A stretch of DNA of 64,000 nt from positions 62,001 to 126,000 of IMG/VR virus record IMGVR_UViG_3300028129_000005. The stretch is one strand, 5' to 3'. The stretch comes from a virus. Under the pieces are notes generated by a model that did no database searches, had not been told where the DNA came from, and worked only from the letters and a program-made list of their open reading frames with translations. This document shows, piece by piece, positions 38,534-46,532 of the stretch (the first letter of the stretch is position 1; each line of letters starts with the position of its first letter). The translations under genes were made by a program, and so were the position numbers.

Positions 38534-41500
38534 ATGAGCACTAAAAAAACATTCGAAAGCTTTGTAAATTCAATGAACGAAAACGTTGATTTATATAAAG
38601 TATACAAAAAGGTTTCTGGGAAATATTCCTTGAGAAAGCCTTCTTATTGGGGAGATCTATTTAACCAAAGAGCTTCTATTCCATATAGAGAATTAACTAA
38701 ATATGATAAAGAATTACATTCCTTAGACGTATACACTACTAAAGAATTAGGATGTCATAACGAATATCCATTACAATCTAACTTTAAAGTTCAAGTGCCA
38801 CAGGTATTTGTATTATATTGTAACACTGAATCAGGTGAGCTTGGAGAGTATTATGGAATGAGTATTCTTGTAAATACAGAAGGAGCAACATATCCAAGAT
38901 ATGCATGTGGTATGCCAGATTTCGAACCAGAATTACATAACTTTGTAAATGGAATTCCTGAAAGCTATTTAAACATTGTAACGACTGGTGCTCAATTGTT
39001 ACATGAACAGATGATAGTTGAAGGTCAATTTTCATGGCTTACATCCGATACAAACACACAAATAGGTTCTGAAAGACAGAACATGATTACAGTATTTATG
39101 TATGATAATATGGGTAACAAGTGGACGGAAAAGGATTATGAAGGATATGGTGAATTTGGTGGAATGGATTATTATGATCTTGTTGCTACAATGAATGGAT
39201 ATACTGAAGAAGATGTTAAAACAATGAAAGGTTCATTTAAAGAATTAAGACAACTTGGTATTGATTTAGCATTCGGTAAAATAAAGACCAAAGATAAAAA
39301 GAAAAAGACATTATTCCCTGCATTAGTTGAAGATCCAAGATTTAATTGGAAAAGACATGACTTTACTGAAGAAGCAGAATCTGATCCAAATCAATCATGG
39401 TATCAAGAACCTGAGTATGATGATTATGAAGATGATGACGATTACGAAAACGGATGGTATGAATCAAAGGTTACTGAAGCCAAAAAGCTTACAATTAAAG
39501 ATGTTGAAAAGGCATGGGATTTTTCTTATGGTGAAGATTTTGAATATGAATATGGTAGTGTCTATGTTGAAATCATGGGAAAATATAAAGGTAAAATTAC
39601 TAAAGATGAATTAGCTAAAATATGGGACGACAAGTATGGTGAAGATTTACAAAGTGAACATGGTGGATTCTTTGATAAGCTAGACGAAAATTTAAATGAA
39701 GCTACTGTAGTAATGGATGCAATAGATCCTAAATCAAAAACACTCAAAAAGCTTTTAAAGAAATATAATGTTAAAATGAAAGTTTTAACAATGAACGGCC
39801 CTGGTGGCAATTGGCCAGAAGTTGAAATGACAGGTTCAAGAGAAGATTTACAATCAGTATTAGCCGATCCTAATGGATGGGACGATCCTGAATTAGGAGA
39901 ATACATTGAAGAATCTAATATATTAGAAGCTAGATCTATTAACAAGATTTCAAAGGAATTTGGAGAAACAGTTAATAAGATGAAAGATATTGTAAAGATA
40001 TACATCGCTGCGGAAGATGGAAGTGATGAGAAAGCAGCAACTAGACAGCAGCTAATAGATTTAACAGCAAAAAAGAAAGCTCTTACAAATGAACTAGATG
40101 ATGCAGTAGCTGGTAAAAACAAAGATGTAAAATTAGTTATCAGTGAGGGTGTTATGTCTGACATTCACCAAATGATAGGTAATCACAAATCATTTGATAC
40201 TTTTCAGAAAGAATTCTTTAAAGAATACGGACATAAGAAAGTAATGAAGAAAACTCCAGAGTTTTTAGAATGGTTAAAGGCACTATATAATGATTTTGAA
40301 TATACGTCAGGTGAAGCTGTTGAAGAAAGGTATACTAAAAAGTCATTATTAAAAAAATTAGGAGATGCAGATGATGCAATGATTCAAACCGGAAACGGAA
40401 AAGAATATATCATTTATAATCCTGATTCTAATAACGATGACAATGCTGCAATGTGGCATGATAAATCAGTATTTGCACTAGATCAAGACGGTGGAGAGCA
40501 TGAAATAGCATATAAGGATATAGGGCTAGTAATGGTAGAATCAGCAGTTAATGAAGATGTGTATGCAGACTTAGAAGACACTATTTCTAATATGGAATTT
40601 GATGCATATCAAAACTTAGCATCTGAATTTGGTATAGATGCTGAAGATCCCAACGAAATGATGGACTTTATTCAAAATGAACTTGACAAGAAGGGTGCTA
40701 AACTCTTAATCAAGAACATTGAAAAAGGAGTTTATGAATCATTAGTTAATGAAAAGGACGACGCCGGTGACCACTTAGATAATCTTGCAGATTTAGTAGG
40801 TAAAGCTAAAGATTTCTTTGCAATCGGTAAAGAATTAAAAGCAGGTAAATACAAATACGACTATAGTGATAGTATGATGCCAATGTATACGATAAAAGCA
40901 GATGGTTTTAAATTTGCAATACTTAACAAAAGATATGTTGACGGCGGCGATAGAGAAGTTGGAGAGATTGCTATTGGCCTAATGGAATCAATGGTTATTG
41001 AAGCTAAGGGTTTTAAAAACGATGAAGATTTCGAAGAATTTTTAAAAGAAATCGATGCTATGCCAGAAAGAGCAGTTAGAAAGATAATGGGTAAAGAATA
41101 TATCGATACTCCTGGTTTTTATCAAGATGAAAAAGACAATTATGATGATGTAATTGACTTCATGATTTCAAACATGGGTGCAAATATTTATCACCAATTA
41201 GAACAGTGGTGGGAATTAAACGTAATGAAACCGGGTCTTAGAGAATCTAAAATTCAAATAAAAAGAAGATATACCGATAATCATCCTGCACAAACTTCAG
41301 GTAGAACTGCTAAAGTCAGAAACGCAATGATCGAGGCATTAGCGGATGGTGTATTAACAGAAGAAGAATTCAATAATATTCTAAAAGAAAAATCAATCGA
41401 TAATAAAAGATGGATGAGAAGAAATTCTAAATACTTTACAGTAAGTGAAAATGGAATTGGTCTTTCTAAATTTGGAAAAAGAATATTAACTGGAATTAAA

Positions 41501-41752
41501 CCAGTTGTTAGTTTAACATTAGAATCTTTTATTAACGAAGCTAATTATATTAAATTTAAAGGAAAGAAAGTAGATATTAGTTCATTAGAAATGGAAGATG
41601 TTGATATGAAAGATTATCCAGATTTCACAGATGCATTCTTTAGTTATGGTGAATATTCTAATGGAAAAGAAATGACTGACGAAGAATTATCAGATTTCAC
41701 AGATGATAATCCAGACTTAGCTAATGAATTAGCACATGATTCCTTACATTAA
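38534..41752 (+). CDS. Putative internal-virion polyprotein with eight cleavage motifs (1072 aa)
   Basis: The N-terminus (KKTFESFVNSMNEN) resembles a capsid-targeting peptide. Eight motifs fit prohead-protease sites: ESKVTE/A (Glu315), ENLNE/A (389), SNILE/A (465), LVISE/G (538), ESAVNE/D (674), ESLVNE/K (740), ESMVIE/A (823) and ESFINE/A (1002). Predicted pieces are 315, 74, 76, 73, 136, 66, 83, 179 and 70 residues, several of similar small-domain size. Piece 2 contains an internal duplication (W-D-x-x-Y-G-E-D twice). No enzymatic motif is recognised. Regular spacing and the shared consensus support a polyprotein; cleavage itself is inference. Confidence 0.6.
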   Translation: MSTKKTFESFVNSMNENVDLYKVYKKVSGKYSLRKPSYWGDLFNQRASIPYRELTKYDKELHSLDVYTTKELGCHNEYPLQSNFKVQVPQVFVLYCNTESGELGEYYGMSILVNTEGATYPRYACGMPDFEPELHNFVNGIPESYLNIVTTGAQLLHEQMIVEGQFSWLTSDTNTQIGSERQNMITVFMYDNMGNKWTEKDYEGYGEFGGMDYYDLVATMNGYTEEDVKTMKGSFKELRQLGIDLAFGKIKTKDKKKKTLFPALVEDPRFNWKRHDFTEEAESDPNQSWYQEPEYDDYEDDDDYENGWYESKVTEAKKLTIKDVEKAWDFSYGEDFEYEYGSVYVEIMGKYKGKITKDELAKIWDDKYGEDLQSEHGGFFDKLDENLNEATVVMDAIDPKSKTLKKLLKKYNVKMKVLTMNGPGGNWPEVEMTGSREDLQSVLADPNGWDDPELGEYIEESNILEARSINKISKEFGETVNKMKDIVKIYIAAEDGSDEKAATRQQLIDLTAKKKALTNELDDAVAGKNKDVKLVISEGVMSDIHQMIGNHKSFDTFQKEFFKEYGHKKVMKKTPEFLEWLKALYNDFEYTSGEAVEERYTKKSLLKKLGDADDAMIQTGNGKEYIIYNPDSNNDDNAAMWHDKSVFALDQDGGEHEIAYKDIGLVMVESAVNEDVYADLEDTISNMEFDAYQNLASEFGIDAEDPNEMMDFIQNELDKKGAKLLIKNIEKGVYESLVNEKDDAGDHLDNLADLVGKAKDFFAIGKELKAGKYKYDYSDSMMPMYTIKADGFKFAILNKRYVDGGDREVGEIAIGLMESMVIEAKGFKNDEDFEEFLKEIDAMPERAVRKIMGKEYIDTPGFYQDEKDNYDDVIDFMISNMGANIYHQLEQWWELNVMKPGLRESKIQIKRRYTDNHPAQTSGRTAKVRNAMIEALADGVLTEEEFNNILKEKSIDNKRWMRRNSKYFTVSENGIGLSKFGKRILTGIKPVVSLTLESFINEANYIKFKGKKVDISSLEMEDVDMKDYPDFTDAFFSYGEYSNGKEMTDEELSDFTDDNPDLANELAHDSLH

Positions 41753-41754
41753 AA

Positions 41755-41762
41755 GATATATA
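41755..41762 (+). promoter_or_regulatory. Candidate late promoter GATATATA
   Basis: Ends 24 bases before the 444-aa capsid-targeted protein gene. Confidence 0.4.
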
Positions 41763-41786
41763 CTATTATAAACAAAACAATATAAA

Positions 41787-43121
41787 ATGAAACTATATAC
41801 TAACTTCGATAATTTTATCAATGAAGCAAAGGTTATGAAGCAGAAAGATACTGCTAAAATAGCAAAAAAATTAGCAGCTGCTCTTTCAAAAGCAGACGGA
41901 AAAGAATTCACAATTTCTAAAAATTCATTAGATTCCGGTGGTTTTGATCTAGATATGGATGGAGACGAATATGCAGGAGGAACTTATTTTATTGGTGATG
42001 CTGGTGAAATAGTAAACGCAGCAACACATAATGATGTATATGGTCACATGGACGATAGCGAAGCTGAATTAGTTAAAACAATTAAAAAGGGTAAATTTGC
42101 AAAATACAGAGCAACTGAATCTTTAGAACTTAATGAAGCTCTAGCTTCTTCCAAGTTAAGAGGATTAATAGACATCAAAAAAGGTGGTAAGGAATTAATT
42201 AAAGGTATATACGGTCTTGCTAAAGTAGCACTAGATAAAGTTACCGATGATATGATAATTTCTAATAGCAACCCAGTTGAAGTTTATAAGAAAGCAAAAA
42301 CATTCGGAAACGTAATTGTATTTTGGATTTCTAGAAATGAAAAAGAAAATGAATATGCTCCTTCTTCCGGAAGATATGTTGAAATGATTCCTGGAAATTG
42401 TTTATTAGCTGTTTCTAATGGAAAAAATGAAATGTTTCAGAACGATTCAATATGGAATAGAAACAGCGACACAATAGGTGGTAAGAAAAACACAAGAAGA
42501 CTTAAGAACATGGGTAAATACCCTGGATCTAAAGATACTGTCGGTGTTAACAAATCACACAACCAATATAGTGGAACGGGATTAGGTAACATTAAAAGAA
42601 TTGCGGAAATGTCTGACGAATGTTACATTATTAATTTAGACACATTAAGAGCTTCTTTATCTACCGATGATAAGACATCTGCAAGAGCAGAGGCAAAATC
42701 TGGAGCTACTGCACTTACAAACCCTAAGAAAATCAAAGAGGATAACTTAACAAGGTATAACGATATTCTTGCGAAGAAAGCTGATAACCCAGATAAAATA
42801 GACAAGAAAGTTAAAGAAATTATCGAAGATGCACACCAATTCTTAATGGCTGGTTTAGCTAAAAAAGAATTAGGAAACTATAACGAATTAACAATAGGAA
42901 AAGACCCTAAAGGAAGAGAAATTAGACCTAGAGATTTAACCAATTATATTGCAAATATATTGTCAGATTATCAAGGATATGTTTCAGCATACGTTAATAT
43001 GAAAACTGAAGAAGAAAAATTCGGTTCATCAAGTTCTTGGTATATGAGAGATGCTAAGCGTAAAGCACTAGAGCTTAAGCAAAGAATGGCTAAATGGGAT
43101 AATAAAAACATAGTTTGGTAA
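41787..43121 (+). CDS. Putative capsid-targeted protein, two cleavage sites (444 aa)
   Basis: The N-terminus MKLYTNFDNFINE/A is a near-ideal capsid-targeting peptide with a cleavage site after Glu13. A second site, E-S-L-E-L-N-E/A, lies at Glu117. The middle piece is about 104 residues, with a D-M-D-G-D-E-Y-A-G-G segment. The last piece is 327 residues, Lys-rich, with a central Ser/His/Asn segment (NKSHNQYSGTGLGNIKRI) and a helical C-terminus. No family is recognised. A candidate late promoter GATATATA lies at 41,755, 24 bases upstream of the ATG. It is coupled to the next gene (one-base gap). Confidence 0.55.
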   Translation: MKLYTNFDNFINEAKVMKQKDTAKIAKKLAAALSKADGKEFTISKNSLDSGGFDLDMDGDEYAGGTYFIGDAGEIVNAATHNDVYGHMDDSEAELVKTIKKGKFAKYRATESLELNEALASSKLRGLIDIKKGGKELIKGIYGLAKVALDKVTDDMIISNSNPVEVYKKAKTFGNVIVFWISRNEKENEYAPSSGRYVEMIPGNCLLAVSNGKNEMFQNDSIWNRNSDTIGGKKNTRRLKNMGKYPGSKDTVGVNKSHNQYSGTGLGNIKRIAEMSDECYIINLDTLRASLSTDDKTSARAEAKSGATALTNPKKIKEDNLTRYNDILAKKADNPDKIDKKVKEIIEDAHQFLMAGLAKKELGNYNELTIGKDPKGREIRPRDLTNYIANILSDYQGYVSAYVNMKTEEEKFGSSSSWYMRDAKRKALELKQRMAKWDNKNIVW

Positions 43122-43122
43122 A

Positions 43123-43440
43123 ATGAAAAAAGTAAAATTATTTGAACAATACATTAATGAATCAGCTATCGATTTATTAGCAGATGAAATAGAAGATGCA
43201 AAAGCATTTGATGCGTTTTCAGATGGACAATCAGTTCAAGCAAGATCTACTAAAAAAACATGGGACGATGGTGTTCCAGTTTTAAAGTATATTGCTAGAG
43301 CTCCAAAAAAATCTGTTAAATTACCTAAGAAATTTAAAGTAGTAGACGACACTAAATATGGATGGTGGTATTTACAAGTATCAGGAGTATGGTATGGCAT
43401 CGAACAAGATGATTATGGAACTCCACCATTTGAATATTAA
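43123..43440 (+). CDS. Small putative capsid-targeted protein
   Basis: 105 residues. The N-terminus (KKVKLFEQYINE/S) matches the capsid-targeting and protease-site pattern of its neighbours, with cleavage predicted after Glu13. The mature part is a small domain ending in an aromatic beta-rich segment (YGWWYLQVSGVWYGIEQDDY). It starts one base after the previous stop and three bases before the next gene, so the three are one translational unit. Function unknown. Confidence 0.55.
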   Translation: MKKVKLFEQYINESAIDLLADEIEDAKAFDAFSDGQSVQARSTKKTWDDGVPVLKYIARAPKKSVKLPKKFKVVDDTKYGWWYLQVSGVWYGIEQDDYGTPPFEY

Positions 43441-43443
43441 GAT

Positions 43444-45315
43444 ATGGAATTAAACGAAAACGAAAACTTATCACTTGGCGATATGGCCGGAATGGGAGAA
43501 GTCTCTTTACCATCTGAAACATCAGTTGGATCAGGGGATATTCCAGCCGGAAAAGGAGATGCCGAAGAAGAGTATAAGAAGAAGAGAAATAAAAAGAAAC
43601 AACGCGAAATGAAAAACATTATATCATTTGAATCTTTCGGATCACTTGATGAAGGTAAAACAATATCTTCTTCTAAAATATCTATGATGGGTGCAAGAGT
43701 TCTTAATAAAATTAGCATCGGTACTATATTTGATACAGAAGATGGAAACTATGAAATTACGGATTATGGCCGACAGGCAAATGCATTTAAAGAATTTGAA
43801 GCAGAACATAATGGTAAAAAAGTAAAGGTAAAATTAACTGCAATGTATGGTGTTAAGTTAGAAGTAACTGACGATGTACGCAGCGCTAGATTTAATAAAG
43901 AAGTAAAGCTAAATTCTATTATTTTAGAATCGGTTAATGAAGGTAAGTTTGACGGTATTGCAGATTTAGTAAAATCTTTACATTTTGAAATGGATCCTAA
44001 AACTGCCGAAGAAAAGAAGATTGAAATAGGTTACAGACAAGGAGAAGTAACAAAGCGTAAACAAATTGAAGGTGGTAATTATTCACTAAGAAGATTCAGA
44101 AAAGAAATTAAATATTGGGACGGTAATAAAAGAGATCAAGAATGGGCAGAAGGCGTATTTGCTGGTCCAGACCATTATAATACTGTAAAGTCAACATTAG
44201 GAGCTGGTCCTCATAAGAAAGCTGTTAAGAAAGTAAGATGGACTCAAAGGAAATATGACCAATGGTTAGAAGACGTTGCATCAAACGACGGTTGGAAGAA
44301 TGCCTATGATATGGCACAAAACGCCCAATTCGAACCAGGTCTTATTGATTGGGTTGAGAAAAACTTTAGAGGTGATGATCCAATGCAAAGAATCCAATGG
44401 GATATTGAAGCATTTGCAGAATCAACATCCACTAAACTGACTCATTTAAAATCTATTAATGAAGATGTTATTTTAGATAAAGAAACAGATGATGAAATAT
44501 TCGATTCAGAAACATACTATACAATAAGTAAGGTTTTAGCTATTGCTAGAAAATCTAAAGAATGTAAAGAAGCATACAAAAGAGAATCTAACTTCGGTAA
44601 TGGTTTACAAATGGCTGAACGTTTAAAAAAGGAATTTCCAAAAATTCAATTCAAATGTAGAGTTTATAGATCAGAATGGAATTATGGAGGTAACTTATGT
44701 TTGAGCATTGAGCTTCGAGGAAAATCATGGAAACATGAAGTATTTAAGTTTCAGTCTAACAACTCAACGCGTAAACCTAATTATTCATTTGCAAAATTAT
44801 TCAATGGAACCAAAAAAGTATCAACTGGAAAGGTAGAAGATGATTGGGGTATGGGAACTGTACATGGTTCTTATCAATCTATTTCTAGCTTTGATAAATT
44901 TATGGATGATGTAGTTGGAGTTTTCAAAGATTACAAAAGAGTAAACGGAGTAGAATTTGACATGAAAACTATCCTAGCAGGTTTTAAAGCTAATGATAAA
45001 ATATTAGCCGAATGGACTAGATTAAAGCCAAGAATCGAAAAGCAATATGACATCGCAAAGGCAAGCGGAAGAAAAGCACATAGAAGAATAGAATTAAGAA
45101 TGCCTTATATTAGAACGGCTGAAAAGAAAGTTTATTATAAGACTGACGAGCCAAGAGAATTAAGACATCCTGATGAATATGGAGAAAGCGCTTATAATAT
45201 TATAGATGGAAGAGATTACGCTAAGTACGAAGCTGCTCAAGCTAAGGTTTCAGATATGATTGAAAAGTTTTGTAAGAAACATAACTTTGAATTTGTATGG
45301 GCTGCTAGCTGGTAA
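43444..45315 (+). CDS. Putative internal-virion polyprotein (623 aa)
   Basis: A targeting-like peptide (NIISFESFGSLDE/G) occurs at residues 58-70 rather than at the N-terminus, so translation may really begin at Met56 (43,609). The preceding 55 residues are acidic then Lys-rich. Further candidate sites are E-S-V-N-E/G (Glu166) and K-S-I-N-E/D (Glu340). The predicted pieces after the leader are about 96, 174 and 283 residues. The 283-residue piece is basic with a conserved-looking R-V-Y-R-S-E-W-N-Y-G-G region. No family is recognised. A strong terminator follows and closes the packaged-protein block. Confidence 0.55.
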   Translation: MELNENENLSLGDMAGMGEVSLPSETSVGSGDIPAGKGDAEEEYKKKRNKKKQREMKNIISFESFGSLDEGKTISSSKISMMGARVLNKISIGTIFDTEDGNYEITDYGRQANAFKEFEAEHNGKKVKVKLTAMYGVKLEVTDDVRSARFNKEVKLNSIILESVNEGKFDGIADLVKSLHFEMDPKTAEEKKIEIGYRQGEVTKRKQIEGGNYSLRRFRKEIKYWDGNKRDQEWAEGVFAGPDHYNTVKSTLGAGPHKKAVKKVRWTQRKYDQWLEDVASNDGWKNAYDMAQNAQFEPGLIDWVEKNFRGDDPMQRIQWDIEAFAESTSTKLTHLKSINEDVILDKETDDEIFDSETYYTISKVLAIARKSKECKEAYKRESNFGNGLQMAERLKKEFPKIQFKCRVYRSEWNYGGNLCLSIELRGKSWKHEVFKFQSNNSTRKPNYSFAKLFNGTKKVSTGKVEDDWGMGTVHGSYQSISSFDKFMDDVVGVFKDYKRVNGVEFDMKTILAGFKANDKILAEWTRLKPRIEKQYDIAKASGRKAHRRIELRMPYIRTAEKKVYYKTDEPRELRHPDEYGESAYNIIDGRDYAKYEAAQAKVSDMIEKFCKKHNFEFVWAASW

Positions 45316-45341
45316 TCTTTAAAATATTTAAACAATTTAAG

Positions 45342-45371
45342 AATGCTCTGTATAACTACAGAGCATTTTTT
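45342..45371 (+). terminator. Intrinsic terminator closing the polyprotein block
   Basis: A perfect 11-bp stem AATGCTCTGTA / TACAGAGCATT with a TAAC loop runs into TTTTTT. It lies between the 623-aa gene and methylglyoxal synthase. Confidence 0.85.
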
Positions 45372-45382
45372 ATTAATAGAGT

Positions 45383-45775
45383 ATGGACAAGATGAGATTC
45401 GCATTAATTGCGCACGATAACAAAAAAGCAGACATGGTAGCATTTGTATCTAAGAGATTAGATTTCTTTAACAGTGATGCAGTAGACATAGTTACCACAG
45501 GAACTACGGGGAAAAAGGTAGAGCATGCTGGAATTGATAGAGTTTCTACTGTTCAAAGTGGTCCTCTAGGTGGAGATGCTGAAATAGCGGCAATGGTAGT
45601 TAGAGGAGAAATCACAGGCGTAATATTCATGAGAGACCCTCTAGATAAACATCCACATGATGTAGATATATCAATGCTAATGAGACTTTGCGATGTCCAT
45701 GACATCCCCTTGGCTACCAACTACAGCACTGCAAGTATTCTTATCAAGTGGTATAGATCTAAATATAAAATATAA
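45383..45775 (+). CDS. mgsA: Methylglyoxal synthase
   Basis: 130 residues. The key MgsA segments are present: F-A-L-I-A-H-D (His11, Asp12), the phosphate loop TTGTTGKK, SGPLGGDAE with catalytic Asp65, M-R-D-P-L (Asp85) and P-H-D-V-D (His92), ending with A-T-N-Y-S-T-A. The enzyme turns dihydroxyacetone phosphate into methylglyoxal and phosphate. It lacks only the C-terminal tail of the E. coli protein (152 aa). An internal ATG at 45,392 (MRFALIAHD) is an alternative start. It is unusual cargo for a T4-like phage. It follows a terminator and probably opens a new operon. Confidence 0.9.
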   Translation: MDKMRFALIAHDNKKADMVAFVSKRLDFFNSDAVDIVTTGTTGKKVEHAGIDRVSTVQSGPLGGDAEIAAMVVRGEITGVIFMRDPLDKHPHDVDISMLMRLCDVHDIPLATNYSTASILIKWYRSKYKI

Positions 45776-45793
45776 ACAATTTAGTTTTTTTAA

Positions 45794-45801
45794 GTATAAT
45801 A
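45794..45801 (+). promoter_or_regulatory. Candidate promoter element GTATAATA
   Basis: A TATAAT-type element follows a T-rich stretch in the gap before the 81-aa gene. Similar elements occur at 47,738, 48,893, 50,757 and 55,785. It ends only four bases before the ATG, which makes it a weaker candidate than the others. Confidence 0.25.
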
Positions 45802-45805
45802 CAAT

Positions 45806-46051
45806 ATGGATAACATTATCTTCAGACCCGAAAACTTTAACACATGGTCAATTCAAGCGATAGAGAAAATCGAAACTGTGATTGATTCATGTTCTAGTCT
45901 TTCCCATCTAGATGGAGCTAGAAAATTAGTTGATAACTTTACTATCATCACTGCACTTGAAGAAGATGATGAAAAATCTATTGAAATAATTATTCACCAG
46001 TTGTGGCTCAGAATTAAGTTACAAGAAAATAAAATAAATGGATCAAAATAA
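45806..46051 (+). CDS. Small acidic helical protein, unknown
   Basis: 81 residues, mostly helical (WSIQAIEKIETVIDSC, then a C-terminal IIIHQLWLRIKLQENK helix). It overlaps the cytidylyltransferase gene start by 14 bases, so the two are translationally coupled. No motif or family is recognised. Confidence 0.5.
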   Translation: MDNIIFRPENFNTWSIQAIEKIETVIDSCSSLSHLDGARKLVDNFTIITALEEDDEKSIEIIIHQLWLRIKLQENKINGSK

Positions 46052-46532
46052 AGGTAAAATAGGATTTACAGCAGGGAACTTCGATCTTCTTCACCCTGGA
46101 TATATTTACACATTCGAAACAGCAAAAGAACACTGTGATTACTTTATGGTATTTCTGCAAAGAGATCCTTCGGAAACTAGATTTACTAAATACAAGCCAG
46201 TAATTCCATTATACGAAAGATATAAAACTTTAATGGCTATTAAATACGTAGACGAAGTAGTTACATATCAAACAGAAGAAGATCTTATTAACTTAATGGA
46301 ATTTTATAAACCAGATGTTAGAATTTTAGGAGATGATTACATTGGTAAAAGATTCACAGGAGATCACATGCCAATTGAGGTTATTTATACAACTAGATCA
46401 CATAATTGGTCTACGACAAGAATTAAAGATTTAATAACTAAGCAAACCATCTTACAGAATCCTTCTATTATAGAAGAAAACGTAAAGTCATTAACAGCTG
46501 ATGAAGCGGCTAAAATAATTAATAACAAATGA
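46038..46532 (+). CDS. Cytidylyltransferase-family nucleotidyltransferase
   Basis: 164 residues. The N-terminal G-F-T-A-G-N-F-D-L-L-H-P-G-Y is the HxGH-type nucleotide-binding motif, with Tyr in place of the second His. A C-terminal W-S-T-T-R-I-K-D matches the S-T-T-x-I motif of glycerol-3-phosphate and related cytidylyltransferases (TagD/HldE-like). Such enzymes join a sugar or polyol phosphate to CTP or ATP. It overlaps the dehydratase gene by four bases (ATGA), pointing to a shared activated-sugar pathway. The substrate cannot be told from sequence. The loss of the second His may lower activity. Confidence 0.7.
   Translation: MDQNKGKIGFTAGNFDLLHPGYIYTFETAKEHCDYFMVFLQRDPSETRFTKYKPVIPLYERYKTLMAIKYVDEVVTYQTEEDLINLMEFYKPDVRILGDDYIGKRFTGDHMPIEVIYTTRSHNWSTTRIKDLITKQTILQNPSIIEENVKSLTADEAAKIINNK

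Noticed and set aside
39327-39614. 95-codon + strand frame
   Set aside because: It is a shadow of the 1072-aa gene, with Met/Lys/Leu-rich composition produced by frame-shifting acidic codons.
39562-40164. 200-codon open frame on the minus strand
   Set aside because: It is antisense to the 1072-aa polyprotein gene, is Ser/Phe/Leu-rich as expected from complementing an acidic Lys/Glu-rich gene, and has no neighbours on that strand.
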